DNA from: Hyphomicrobiales bacterium | GTDB lineage: Bacteria; Pseudomonadota; Alphaproteobacteria; Rhizobiales; Rhizobiaceae | Assembly (NCBI GenBank): GCA_900468535.1 | Contig: UBTY01000022.1 | Location: 1 to 64,000, forward strand | DNA length: 64,000 nucleotides | Direction: 5' to 3' | Shown: positions 15,113-24,046 of the stretch, piece by piece | Numbering within the stretch: position 1 is the stretch's first letter | Layout of the letters: each line of letters opens with the position of its first letter | The notes under the pieces: model-generated | What the model was told of the DNA's origin: nothing | Seen by the model: the letters and a program-made list of their open reading frames with translations, nothing else | Databases searched by the model: none | Made by a program: the position numbers and the translations under genes

Positions 15113-17769
15113 TGGAGAAGGAAGTCAAGACAACCTGTCCCTATTGCGGTGTCGGCTGCGGCGTCATCGCCAAGGTCGCCGAAGACGGCAAGGTGTCCGT
15201 CAAGGGCGACCCGGACCATCCCTCGAACTTCGGGCGGCTGTGCTCCAAGGGCTCGGCGCTCGGCGAAACCGTCGATCTCGACGGGCGCATCCTCCACCCG
15301 GAGATTGCGGGCGAGCGGGCGGAATGGGGACAGGCGCTTGACCTCGTCGCGCAACGGTTTTCGGATGCCATCAATGAGCACGGCCCCGATTCCGTTGCCT
15401 TCTATGTCTCCGGCCAGCTGCTGACCGAGGACTACTATATCGCCAACAAGCTGATGAAGGGCTTCATCGGCTCGGCCAACATAGACACCAATTCGCGGCT
15501 ATGCATGTCGTCTTCCGTCGCCGGCCACCGCCGCGCCTTCGGTTCGGACACCGTGCCGGGTACCTACGAGGATATCGAGCTTGCCGATCTGGTGATCCTC
15601 ACCGGCTCGAACCTCGCCTGGTGCCACCCGGTCATCTATCAGCGGCTGGCGGCCGCCAAGGCCGCGCGCCCCGGCATGAAGGTTGTCGTCATCGACCCGC
15701 GCCGGACGATGACATCAGATATCGCCGACCTGCATCTGGCCATCCGCCCGGACAGCGACGTCGCACTTTTCGTCGGCCTTTTCGAACACCTGATCGCAAG
15801 CAACTCCATCGATCAGAATTACATCGCCGAACATACCAGCGGCTTTGCAGAGGCCTTTTCGTCTGCGTCAGGCGTCTCCTTCAACGAGGTGCTTGATATG
15901 ACCGGCCTGCCGGCGATGCAGCTTCGCGAATTCTATCGCCTCTTTGCCACGACCGAGAAGGTCGTCACTTGCTACAGCCAGGGCGTCAACCAGTCGTCAT
16001 CTGGCACCGACAAGGTGAACGCCATCATCAACTGTCATCTCGCCACCGGTCGCATCGGCCGGCCGGGCATGGGGCCTTTCTCGCTCACCGGGCAGCCGAA
16101 TGCCATGGGCGGGCGTGAAGTCGGCGGGCTTGCCAACATGCTTGCCGCCCACATGGCTATCGAAAGTGCCGAGGATCGCGACCGTGTCCAGCGCTTCTGG
16201 AATGCGCCGACGATTGCGGAAAAGCCCGGCCTGAAGGCCGTCGACATGTTCAGGGCTGTTGCTGATGGCCGTATCAAGGCGCTCTGGATCATGGCGACCA
16301 ACCCTGTTGTTTCCATGCCTGACGCCGACGCCGTCGAGGCCGCCATCAAGGCCTGTCCGTTTGTGGTCGTCTCCGACGTCCTGAAAAGTACAGACACCGC
16401 GCGTCACGCCCATGTCCTTCTGCCCTCGCTCGGCTGGGGCGAAAAGAGCGGCACTGTCACCAACTCCGAGCGCCGCATCTCCCGCCAGCGCTCCTTCCTC
16501 GAGGTACCGGGAGACGCGCGCGCCGACTGGTGGCAGCTTACGCAAGTGGCGCAACGGATGGGCTTTACGCAGGCCTTCAACTTCGCCGCCAATGCCGAGA
16601 TCTTTGACGAACACGCCGCCCTCTCAGCTTTCGAGAACAACGGCAATCGCGACTTCGATATCGGCGCATACGTCGGTATGAACCATCAGGCCTATGACGA
16701 GCTCTCGCCGTTCCAATGGCCGCAGCCTGCGGGCCGTGAGACTGATGTGACCCGCTTCTTCGCCAAGGGCGGCTTCTACCACACCGACGGCAAGGCACGC
16801 TTCATCGCCGTCAAACCGGTCGCATCGGATCGCACCAGCGCCGACTATCCCTTCACCCTGAACACCGGCCGCATCCGCGACCAATGGCACACGATGACAC
16901 GCACGGGCAAAAGTGCGCGGCTCTCGTCCCATATCGCCGAACCCTTCGCGGAACTTCACCCGCGCAACGCGATCGAGATCGGCGTCGGCAATGCCGGCCT
17001 CGTCGAGATCGAAAGCCCGCACGGCAAGGCCGTGGTGCGCGCCCTGATCACCGAGCGTCAGGCCCGCGGCAGCATTTTCGTGCCGATGCACTGGAACGAT
17101 CAGTTTGCCGCCAAGGCCCGCATCGACGCCGTCGTTGCGCCGTTGACAGACGCAATCTCCGGCCAGCCGGCCTCGAAGAATGTCGCCGTCGCCGCGCGAC
17201 GGTTCAAGGCGGCGCGTTACGGCTTTGCCGTTTCCGCCGCCAAGCCGGACAATCTCGAAGCCGCCTATTGGGCGCTGGCAAAGGCCGAAGGCGGCTGGCG
17301 GGTGGAGCTTGCCTTCGACCAGCCGGTCGAGGACTGGTGCACGTGGTGCCGCAGCACCTTCGCTATTCCCGAAAATGTCGAGCCGCTCGGCTACGCTGAC
17401 CAGCAGTCCGGCGATCTGAGGCTCGCCTTCTTCGATGGTAAGCGACTGCTCGCGGCGCTGTTCCTGGCCCGCGAACCCGTGGCGGTTGCCCGCAACTGGG
17501 CGATCTCGCAGCTCACCGCCGAGCACACCAATCTGCGCAAGCGCTTCGCCCTCGTCGCCGGTCGCCCCGGCGCAGACAAGCCCGATCCGGGCGCCACCGT
17601 CTGCTCCTGCTTCGGCGTCGGCGTCAACCAGATCGTCGCCGCTGTTCGCGGCGGCTGCCACAGCGTCGAAGCCGTCGGCAAGGAACTCAATGCCGGAACC
17701 AACTGCGGCTCCTGCCGCGCCGAGATCAGGGGGATCATCGATGGATGTCTTGCAGCAGCCGCGGAATGA
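15109..17769 (+). CDS. nasA: NasA, assimilatory nitrate reductase catalytic subunit
   Basis: 886-residue bis-MGD molybdoenzyme reducing nitrate to nitrite in the cytoplasm. The N-terminal [4Fe-4S] motif is TCPYCGVGCGV with FGRLCSKGSALG. The central part has the molybdopterin fold (SSVAGHRRAFGSDT, TGQPNAMGGREVGG), and the C-terminal domain begins near LNTGRIRDQWHTMTRTGKS. The extreme C-terminus is a BFD-type [2Fe-2S] domain (CSCFGVGVNQI, TNCGSCRAEIRG) that would take electrons from a reductase. No nasC-like reductase gene is in the window. Overlaps nirD (4 bp) and cysG (29 bp). Confidence 0.96.
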   Translation: MMEKEVKTTCPYCGVGCGVIAKVAEDGKVSVKGDPDHPSNFGRLCSKGSALGETVDLDGRILHPEIAGERAEWGQALDLVAQRFSDAINEHGPDSVAFYVSGQLLTEDYYIANKLMKGFIGSANIDTNSRLCMSSSVAGHRRAFGSDTVPGTYEDIELADLVILTGSNLAWCHPVIYQRLAAAKAARPGMKVVVIDPRRTMTSDIADLHLAIRPDSDVALFVGLFEHLIASNSIDQNYIAEHTSGFAEAFSSASGVSFNEVLDMTGLPAMQLREFYRLFATTEKVVTCYSQGVNQSSSGTDKVNAIINCHLATGRIGRPGMGPFSLTGQPNAMGGREVGGLANMLAAHMAIESAEDRDRVQRFWNAPTIAEKPGLKAVDMFRAVADGRIKALWIMATNPVVSMPDADAVEAAIKACPFVVVSDVLKSTDTARHAHVLLPSLGWGEKSGTVTNSERRISRQRSFLEVPGDARADWWQLTQVAQRMGFTQAFNFAANAEIFDEHAALSAFENNGNRDFDIGAYVGMNHQAYDELSPFQWPQPAGRETDVTRFFAKGGFYHTDGKARFIAVKPVASDRTSADYPFTLNTGRIRDQWHTMTRTGKSARLSSHIAEPFAELHPRNAIEIGVGNAGLVEIESPHGKAVVRALITERQARGSIFVPMHWNDQFAAKARIDAVVAPLTDAISGQPASKNVAVAARRFKAARYGFAVSAAKPDNLEAAYWALAKAEGGWRVELAFDQPVEDWCTWCRSTFAIPENVEPLGYADQQSGDLRLAFFDGKRLLAALFLAREPVAVARNWAISQLTAEHTNLRKRFALVAGRPGADKPDPGATVCSCFGVGVNQIVAAVRGGCHSVEAVGKELNAGTNCGSCRAEIRGIIDGCLAAAAE

Positions 17770-19219
17770 AGCACCCGCCCGCATGGAACCGCTTGCCAAG
17801 CTGCCGGTCTTCTGGGCGCTCGAAGGCAAGCGTGTAGTCGTCGCCGGCGGCTCCGACGCCGCTGCCTGGAAGGCCGAGCTTCTCGGTGCCTGCGGCGCGC
17901 AGGTGCATGTCTACGCTGATGCGCTTTCCGACACTTTCGAGAAGTTGATCTCGCGCGGCGCCGAACACCCTCACGGCGCCTTCATTCATCACTGCCAAGG
18001 TTGGAATAAGACCATCTTCGCCGACGCGGCCATCGCCATTGCCGACTGTGAGGAAGACGACGAGGCGAAAGCCTTCTTCGACGCCGCCCGCGTCGCCGGC
18101 GTGCCGGTCAACGTCATAGACAAGCCCGCTTTTTGCCAGTTCCAGTTCGGCTCGATCGTCAACCGCTCGCCCGTCGTCGTCTCGATCTCGACGGATGGCG
18201 CGGCCCCGATCCTTGCCCAGGCAATCCGGCGTCGGATCGAGACATTGCTACCACGTGCACTCAAGGGCTGGGCTGAACTCGCTCAGACCTTGCGCGACCG
18301 GGTCAATGAACGACTGACGCCCGGCCCGCTCCGCCGCGCCTTTTGGGAGCGGTTTGTCGATCGCGCTTTTTCAAGTTCCGATACGCCGGAGGAGGGCGTC
18401 GGCGGGCTGCTTCTCGAGGAAGCCGACAGGCTTCGGGAAGCGCCCGCCCACTCCTCGCGCGGCCGAGTGACACTGGTCGGCGCTGGCCCCGGTGATGCCG
18501 AGCTTCTGACGTTGAAGGCCGTCCGCGCCCTGCAGGCAGCGGACGTTATCCTCTTCGATGATCTCGTTTCGTCAGAGGTGCTGGAACTCGCACGCCGTGA
18601 GGCCAGGCGTATGCTCGTTGGCAAGCGCGGCGGCCGCACGAGTTGCCGCCAGGAAGACATCAACGACATGATGGTGAAGCTTGCCAAGGCGGGCAAACGC
18701 GTCGTGCGGCTGAAGTCCGGCGATCCGATGATCTTCGGTCGTGCAGGCGAAGAGATCGCCCATCTCGATCGGGAGAACATTCCTGTCGATGTCATCCCCG
18801 GCATCACCGCCGCAAGCGCCATGGCCTCGCGCCTCGGGATCTCGTTGACGCATCGCGATCACGCGCAATCCGTTCGTTTCGTCACCGGTCATTCCCAACA
18901 CGGCGGGCTGCCCAATGATGTCGATTGGGCAGCCGTGGCCGATAGGCGCACGACGACCGTGTTTTACATGGGCGGCCGAACGGCAGGTCTGCTTGCAGAA
19001 CGCTTGATCGGGGAGGGATTGCCGTCTTCCACGCCAGCCGTGGTGATGAGCGATGTCAGCCGCCCCACGCAGGTCAATTGGCGCGGCTCACTTTCTTGCC
19101 TCGCCGAGGCGGTATCCGAGATGGGTTACGCCAATCCTGTTCTGATTGCGGTCGGCTCGGTGTTTTCGTCACGCTCGCTTGCAGGCGTACGTGTCGAGGA
19201 GTTCGCCGATGCAGTTTGA
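17741..19219 (+). CDS. cysG: CysG, siroheme synthase
   Basis: 492-residue multifunctional enzyme that makes siroheme for NirB. The N-terminal part is the dehydrogenase/ferrochelatase module (FWALEGKRVVVAGGSDAAAW, NRSPVVVSISTDGAAPIL); the C-terminal part is the uroporphyrinogen-III methyltransferase (VTLVGAGPGDAELLTLKAVR, RLKSGDPMIFGRAGEE, VIPGITAASAMASRLGISLT). The start ATG at 17741 lies inside the nasA 3' end, 29 bp before the nasA stop, giving tight coupling. Siroheme supply encoded in the same operon as the nitrite reductase is common. Confidence 0.95.
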   Translation: MDVLQQPRNEAPARMEPLAKLPVFWALEGKRVVVAGGSDAAAWKAELLGACGAQVHVYADALSDTFEKLISRGAEHPHGAFIHHCQGWNKTIFADAAIAIADCEEDDEAKAFFDAARVAGVPVNVIDKPAFCQFQFGSIVNRSPVVVSISTDGAAPILAQAIRRRIETLLPRALKGWAELAQTLRDRVNERLTPGPLRRAFWERFVDRAFSSSDTPEEGVGGLLLEEADRLREAPAHSSRGRVTLVGAGPGDAELLTLKAVRALQAADVILFDDLVSSEVLELARREARRMLVGKRGGRTSCRQEDINDMMVKLAKAGKRVVRLKSGDPMIFGRAGEEIAHLDRENIPVDVIPGITAASAMASRLGISLTHRDHAQSVRFVTGHSQHGGLPNDVDWAAVADRRTTTVFYMGGRTAGLLAERLIGEGLPSSTPAVVMSDVSRPTQVNWRGSLSCLAEAVSEMGYANPVLIAVGSVFSSRSLAGVRVEEFADAV

Positions 19220-19532
19220 ACCGGCCCTTACGCTTCTCGTCCTGGCGACAGTGTTCAGTTGGCCAAGCGCTGTTACGATACTCATGCAGGACAGCGATGC
19301 CGGTCTTCCGGTTCCCTTCACCACGATGATCGCGAGCTCGGTGAATATCTCGTGTTTGGGCCTGATTTTCTCGGAAGGTGGCTTGATAGTTGGTTCGCTT
19401 ACCGCAATCGGCGCCATTGTCTTGGGAACGATGCTCCGAGTCTCGGCGACATCCGTGCCAATTGGACTGTCAGTGGTTTTTCTTGCGCTCTATTTGTGTT
19501 TTATCGCGCAAACAAGGGTGCCGTTGCTTTGA
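19209..19532 (+). CDS. Small membrane protein overlapping cysG
   Basis: 107 residues, mostly hydrophobic, with three likely spans (LTLLVLATVFSW, an ISCLGLIFSEGGLIVGSLTA stretch, and LSVVFLALYLCF). I do not recognise a family. The ATG at 19209 overlaps the cysG stop codon region by 11 bp, which suggests translational coupling and membership in the nitrate operon. It could be a transcribed but unimportant frame; the hydrophobic pattern and the overlap are the only support. Confidence 0.5.
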   Translation: MQFEPALTLLVLATVFSWPSAVTILMQDSDAGLPVPFTTMIASSVNISCLGLIFSEGGLIVGSLTAIGAIVLGTMLRVSATSVPIGLSVVFLALYLCFIAQTRVPLL

Positions 19533-19866
19533 TAGAAGCCGGCTTGTCGCGATCGAGCGGCCGACAGGTTTGGCGGCTGAACGAATATCAGCACGGCAAT
19601 TGCAGGAATAAGAGGGGCTGGCATGATCAGCCTCGCATGGCGGCTTGTGCAATAGCACCCAGTCAGATCAGACTGGAGGTGATGATTCGATCGCGGGCGG
19701 CAGTAATAGGCTTACATCTCAGTGGTATGGCCGCCGCAACCAAGTCTGTAGGCTACGGAACGTTTGCACTAGCTCGCCCGGCTAAGCATTGCGGTAGTTC
19801 GATTCCCATCACGGCGAAGACATCGGCCCACCTGCTGCTCAGGCTCAATGACAGCGTTGCACCCCA
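19533..19866. other. Intergenic region with nothing recognised
   Basis: About 330 bp between the nitrate operon and the convergent DUF4238 gene. Long frames pass through but lack protein-like composition. No clear terminator, repeat or RNA was recognised. Confidence 0.4.
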
Positions 19867-20757
19867 TCAGGGCGCGCCGTCTCTACTCTTGAAATACCCC
19901 TTCATTATGTCGGGCGGTTCATAAGGGATCCTAGACAGCGAAGCGATTTGCGCCTTCGATCGTCCAGCGATGAGGTATGACTGCTTGGCCATGGCTTCGT
20001 TCATGCGCCTAACATCCATGGCCGTTAAGTGGTCCGTGTGCACTCCTCTAGTATCGCAGTAGCCTACTGCCACGTCAGGCGCGATTGGCATGAACCGCAC
20101 CCTGCGTGCGTCGGTCATCTCGCCACGCGAACTGACGAATGCATCTCCGCTCATATCGTCACCGAGAATGAACGATGTCTTAGGTGGTGCTACGTAGATG
20201 ACCAGTCCTAGGCTTCTGAACTCTTCCATCATCTCGTCAGGCATCGGATCAGCCTGCGCAGCAATGCGGGCGTTGTTCATCTCACGAAGAGTATCCTTCG
20301 GGTCCGTTTCCCAAGCCTTGATATGCTCAACCCACTGCTGTTCTGAAGCAATCTCCTTTATCACGGCCAGCAAGTCTTCTTGTTTGAGAAAGCGCTTGTG
20401 CCAAGCCACGCTGCGTTTCTGCGCATGGTAGACGTAGGTGTGCCATAGGTCCCAGTGGGTCCGATTCATGATCGGCGTCATGCCATGGCGAACTATGTTT
20501 AGGAACTCCTGGATAAAGGGCGCCGCGAGGGTCTCCAGTCGGCCGAACCAAAGCTCAATTGAATGGTCTCGCGCACCGTTTTTGTCGACAATCGTGTATA
20601 GGTGGTCCTCAACAAAGAGGTTCGATGGCTTCGTTACTCGTACGTCGCCAATGTCCAAACCGCGGCGCCAAAAGTGTAGGCCTCCACTCTCATTGGTGAA
20701 GTTCCTTTGCACCATGCACGGAACGTAATGATGACGATGTGGCGCACTGTTCGACAT
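19867..20757 (-). CDS. DUF4238 domain protein
   Basis: 296 residues starting MSNSAPHRHHYVPCMVQRNF; the HHYVP..x..RNF motif defines DUF4238. Further features are LFVEDHLYTIVDKNG, IELWFGRLETLAAPFI and FILGDDMSGDAF. The molecular function of the family is unknown; members are frequently found in genomic islands near defence genes. The start at 20757 was chosen over 20787 because family members begin close to the HHYVP motif. It stands alone, convergent to the nitrate operon. Confidence 0.8.
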   Translation of the reverse strand: MSNSAPHRHHYVPCMVQRNFTNESGGLHFWRRGLDIGDVRVTKPSNLFVEDHLYTIVDKNGARDHSIELWFGRLETLAAPFIQEFLNIVRHGMTPIMNRTHWDLWHTYVYHAQKRSVAWHKRFLKQEDLLAVIKEIASEQQWVEHIKAWETDPKDTLREMNNARIAAQADPMPDEMMEEFRSLGLVIYVAPPKTSFILGDDMSGDAFVSSRGEMTDARRVRFMPIAPDVAVGYCDTRGVHTDHLTAMDVRRMNEAMAKQSYLIAGRSKAQIASLSRIPYEPPDIMKGYFKSRDGAP

Positions 20758-20929
20758 ATGCGTAAATCTCAAGAATCTGAGCGCCACAATATTTCTTCTC
20801 GACAGAAGACGGAAGTGGGAGCGGGCAGAATGCTTACATTCCCAACCGGTTGCCCGCCGCCGGCCAATTCGGTTGGCGTTGGGGTCGCCGGTTCGAATCT
20901 TTTCAGAGCTTGGGAAGTCTTGAGCTAAC

Positions 20930-21394
20930 TCACACTTGGTCCGACCAGGGATCGTCCTGGAGTTCGACTCCGTCCTGCAGACTATGCAAAATATCGATCA
21001 GCCGGGGAGCCAGCTCCCGGATTTCGGTCAGGTGAATGGCCGTCAGCCGCTTGAGCGCTGCCTCGGCCTTTGTGGTAAGCGCAAGGGTCTGCCGACGCTT
21101 GTCGCCAGGATCGGTGTTGCGAGACACATATCCGGCGGCCACCAGACGGCCGACGAGTTCGGTTGCAGAATGCGGGGCGATTAGCAGCCGTTCGGCAAGG
21201 AGGCCGACAGACATCACCCCTTCACCGCGATAACCCTTGATGGCCAGCAGCGCCTGGTGCTGCTGTGCCGGCAACCCTTCCTCGTGAGCTGCCGAGGCGC
21301 TGAATTCCATGAACCGGCGCAGCGTATAGCGCAGGTTGGACAGTGCCTCGTAATCGGCATCCGTCAGATCTTCTACTGGCTTCTTGGCCATCAA
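20930..21394 (-). CDS. MarR-family regulator (first of a tandem pair)
   Basis: 154 residues of winged-helix MarR type. LRYTLRRFMEFSASAAHEEG, QQHQALLAIKGYRGEGVMSV, GLLAERLLIAPHSATELVGR and DPGDKRRQTLALTTKAE mark the dimer helix, recognition region and wing (DxRR-like KRR). Closely related to the next gene and to the MarR protein at 42.4 kb, so the window holds three paralogues. Transcribed leftward behind the second MarR gene with a 33-bp gap, so probably one operon. Confidence 0.88.
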   Translation of the reverse strand: MMAKKPVEDLTDADYEALSNLRYTLRRFMEFSASAAHEEGLPAQQHQALLAIKGYRGEGVMSVGLLAERLLIAPHSATELVGRLVAAGYVSRNTDPGDKRRQTLALTTKAEAALKRLTAIHLTEIRELAPRLIDILHSLQDGVELQDDPWSDQV

Positions 21395-21427
21395 TCCCCT
21401 GCCGTCATTCGCCTGCCATCCGCAAGA

Positions 21428-21868
21428 TCATTGCATCCATGCCGCCATCTCCATCCGCCGGTGGTCCTGCAGCGCGCGCAGCGCTTGCATCAACTCCGGC
21501 GCCATTTCCCGGATCTCGTAAAGATGGGCAGGCGTCAACCGACGCAATAGCTCTTCCGCCCGATCTGTCAATCGAACAACGATGCGGTTCTTCGGCTTGG
21601 CGATGATCGTCAGAAAGCCTCGGGCTTTCAATGCTTCCGCCAGTTCCATGGCTGCATCGGGCGCTAGGAACAGCTTTTCCGCCAAGCTGGAGACACTGAT
21701 CTCGCCTCCGGTGCCAAACCCCTTGATCGCAAGAAGTGTCTGATGTTCGGCAGGCGAAAGGCCGAGGCGGCTGGCCGCGTCGGCGCTGAACTGACGGAAT
21801 TTTCGGATCCGATATCTCAGATTGGCAAGCGCTTCGAATTCGATCTCTGACAGGCTTTCCTTGGTCAT
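21428..21868 (-). CDS. MarR-family regulator, divergent from ClC
   Basis: 146 residues. LRYRIRKFRQFSADAASRLG, EHQTLLAIKGFGTGGEISVS, LAEKLFLAPDAAMELAEALK and KPKNRIVVRLTDRAEELL match the MarR winged helix; the wing has KNR in place of DKR. Divergent from a ClC-type channel gene with a 19-bp palindrome in the shared promoter region, so it probably represses itself and clc. Confidence 0.88.
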   Translation of the reverse strand: MTKESLSEIEFEALANLRYRIRKFRQFSADAASRLGLSPAEHQTLLAIKGFGTGGEISVSSLAEKLFLAPDAAMELAEALKARGFLTIIAKPKNRIVVRLTDRAEELLRRLTPAHLYEIREMAPELMQALRALQDHRRMEMAAWMQ

Positions 21869-21897
21869 CGGGATGCTCCTGAACGCACGACTTGCTT

Positions 21898-21916
21898 TAT
21901 ATCGGAATACGATATA
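21898..21916. promoter_or_regulatory. Palindromic operator between marR and clc
   Basis: TATATCG-GAATA-CGATATA, with perfect 7-bp arms, lies 30 bp upstream of the leftward marR start and 39 bp upstream of the rightward clc start. Size and position fit a MarR dimer site. The half-site differs from the TATCAY sites of the 39-62 kb region. Confidence 0.65.
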
Positions 21917-21954
21917 TTTCGCGCTTCATTGTCAGCCTGTCAACCGGATCACCA

Positions 21955-23763
21955 ATGCCCTCACACAACAGCAAACGGCCACATGATTTCATGGGCGGCC
22001 TGTCCCGGCGAGAAGCCGGAGATTTCACCACCGACAAGCGCGTCATTGCCCTGATCGGCATGGCGGTGATTGTCGGCACCGGCGGTGCCTTCGCCGCCTG
22101 GGTGCTGGTCAGCCTCATTTCCCTGGTCACCAACGTCGTGTGGTTCGGCCGCTTCAGCATCCATGCCGTGTCACTGGCAGAGGCGCCGCGTTCGCTCTGG
22201 ATGGTCGTCGTCCCGGTTCTCGGTGGCCTCGTCATCGGCCTGATGGCGCGCTTTGGCTCCGAGAAGATCAGAGGCCATGGCATTCCGGAAGCGATCGAGG
22301 CGATCCTGATCGGCGGTAGCCGCATGTCACCGAAGGTCGCGATCCTGAAGCCGGTCTCCTCGGCAATCTCGATTGGAACCGGCGGCCCCTTCGGCGCGGA
22401 AGGCCCGATCATCATGACCGGCGGGGCGATCGGTTCGCTGTTTGCCCAATGCTTTCACCTGAGTTCGGCCGAGCGCAAGACGCTGCTCGTCGCCGGCGCA
22501 GCAGCGGGGATGACTGCGATCTTCGGATCGCCGATCGCTGCCATCATGCTCGCCGTCGAGCTCTTGCTGTTTGAATGGAAGCCGCGCAGCTTCATCCCGG
22601 TTGCGGTTGCCGCCTGCGTGTCGATCTGCTGGCGCCCGTTCCTGTTCGAATCCGGACCGCTGTTTCCGAAGCAGTTCCACATGGATCTCCCCTGGTGGGG
22701 CATCCTGCTCTGCGCCGGCATGGGCATCCTCGCCGGTCTGCAGTCGGGCATCCTGACGACGCTGCTCTACAAGATCGAGGATCTCTTTGAGGCGCTGCCG
22801 GTTCATTGGATGTGGTGCCCGGCGCTGGGTGGTCTCATCATCGGCCTCGGCGGCCTGATCGAACCGCGTGTCCTTGGTGTCGGCTACGATATCATTGATG
22901 GGCTGCTGAACAGCAAAATGCTGCCGCAGGCAGTGCTGACGATCCTGCTCGTCAAGGCAGCGATTTGGCTCGTGGCGCTCTCGTCTGGCACTTCAGGTGG
23001 CGTGCTGGCACCGCTGCTGATTTTCGGCGGCGCGCTCGGCTGGCTTGTCGGCCTTGTCCTGCCCGGCGATCCCGGTTTCTGGGCCCTGCTCGGCATGGCG
23101 GCGATGATGGGCGGCACGATGCGTGCACCGCTGACCGGCACCTTCTTCGCCGTCGAGCTGACCGGCGATGTCCAGGCCCTGCTGCCGCTTCTGGCTGCGA
23201 CGGTCGCAGCCTACGCAGTGACGGTTCTTCTGCTGCGCCGCTCGATCCTGACCGAGAAGATTGCCCGCCGTGGCCAGCACATAACCCGTGAATATGGCAT
23301 CGATCCCTTCGAATTCTCCCGAGCCCGCGACATCATGATCGCGAAGGTCGACAGCTTGCGGGCCGACATGACAGTTGCCGATGCGATCGGCCATTTCGCG
23401 ACGCAGGAGAAAACCCACCGCGTCTATCCGGTTGTTGATACCCTCGGCGTCATCAAGGGGCTGGTCTCGCGCGGTGACGTGCTGCGTTGGCAGCAGGAGA
23501 GCGCGCAACTCGACCAGCCACTCGCCGATCTTGTCTCCGACGCCTCACTGCCGCTCGCCCATCCCGATGACACCGTTGGCTATGTCGCGGATTTGATGCT
23601 GGCGACGGATGCCGGCCGTATTCCGATCGTTGATCCCGACAGCAGCCAGCTTGTCGGCCTGGTCGCCCGGAAAGACCTTCTGCGGCTGCGTCACTCCCTA
23701 AGAGCGAGCGAAACGGACCGTCAGCCATATTTCGGGCGTTCCGCTGGTTCGGTGAACGGTTGA
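21955..23763 (+). CDS. ClC-family chloride channel/antiporter with CBS domains
   Basis: 602 residues. The membrane part has the ClC signature regions GHGIPEAIEAIL, GTGGPFGAEGPIIMTGGAIG and SSGTSGGVLAPLLIFGGALG; GPFGAEGP carries the gating glutamate position. The C-terminal 150 residues hold two CBS domains (MTVADAIGHFATQEKTHRVY, IPIVDPDSSQLVGLVARKDL). Members move Cl- or fluoride in exchange for protons or as channels. The ATG at 21955 is preferred because the upstream extension overlaps the operator palindrome. Divergent from marR. Confidence 0.92.
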   Translation: MPSHNSKRPHDFMGGLSRREAGDFTTDKRVIALIGMAVIVGTGGAFAAWVLVSLISLVTNVVWFGRFSIHAVSLAEAPRSLWMVVVPVLGGLVIGLMARFGSEKIRGHGIPEAIEAILIGGSRMSPKVAILKPVSSAISIGTGGPFGAEGPIIMTGGAIGSLFAQCFHLSSAERKTLLVAGAAAGMTAIFGSPIAAIMLAVELLLFEWKPRSFIPVAVAACVSICWRPFLFESGPLFPKQFHMDLPWWGILLCAGMGILAGLQSGILTTLLYKIEDLFEALPVHWMWCPALGGLIIGLGGLIEPRVLGVGYDIIDGLLNSKMLPQAVLTILLVKAAIWLVALSSGTSGGVLAPLLIFGGALGWLVGLVLPGDPGFWALLGMAAMMGGTMRAPLTGTFFAVELTGDVQALLPLLAATVAAYAVTVLLLRRSILTEKIARRGQHITREYGIDPFEFSRARDIMIAKVDSLRADMTVADAIGHFATQEKTHRVYPVVDTLGVIKGLVSRGDVLRWQQESAQLDQPLADLVSDASLPLAHPDDTVGYVADLMLATDAGRIPIVDPDSSQLVGLVARKDLLRLRHSLRASETDRQPYFGRSAGSVNG

Positions 23764-23791
23764 TCCACAAAGGTAGCGGTCTTTCGTCGTT

Positions 23792-23823
23792 GCCGGGCGC
23801 TAGTATCGAAGCTGGCGCCCGGC
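23792..23823 (+). terminator. GC-rich hairpin after clc
   Basis: GCCGGGCGC (23792-23800) and GCGCCCGGC (23815-23823) form a perfect 9-bp stem 28 bp after the clc stop. No T-run follows on either strand, so it may be a 3'-end stabilising hairpin rather than a full intrinsic terminator. Confidence 0.4.
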
Positions 23824-24046
23824 CGAAATCGGGCCGGGATAGGGATGATTGCCATGCCCCCGCGCGACGATGTCCTTCCTGCATTACGGAAACTGTCGGC
23901 AAATTAGAAAAATAATTTAGCGCAATCGAAGAAGGCGAAAACGAATAACCTATTAAAAAACTAGATTTCATCGAATTTTATGTCGCGTTCCGATGCTTCC
24001 GGTGGCCAGTCCCTTCGCCGCCCCATCTGAAACGAGGAGGAATTCG

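Noticed and set aside
20860..20930. Sequence resembling a tRNA T-arm (GGTTCGAATC) near 20890, with similar GGTTC-containing stretches near 3720 and 35120
   Set aside because: No acceptor, D-arm or anticodon stem could be folded around any of them; they may be old integration-site scraps, but this is not supportable by eye.
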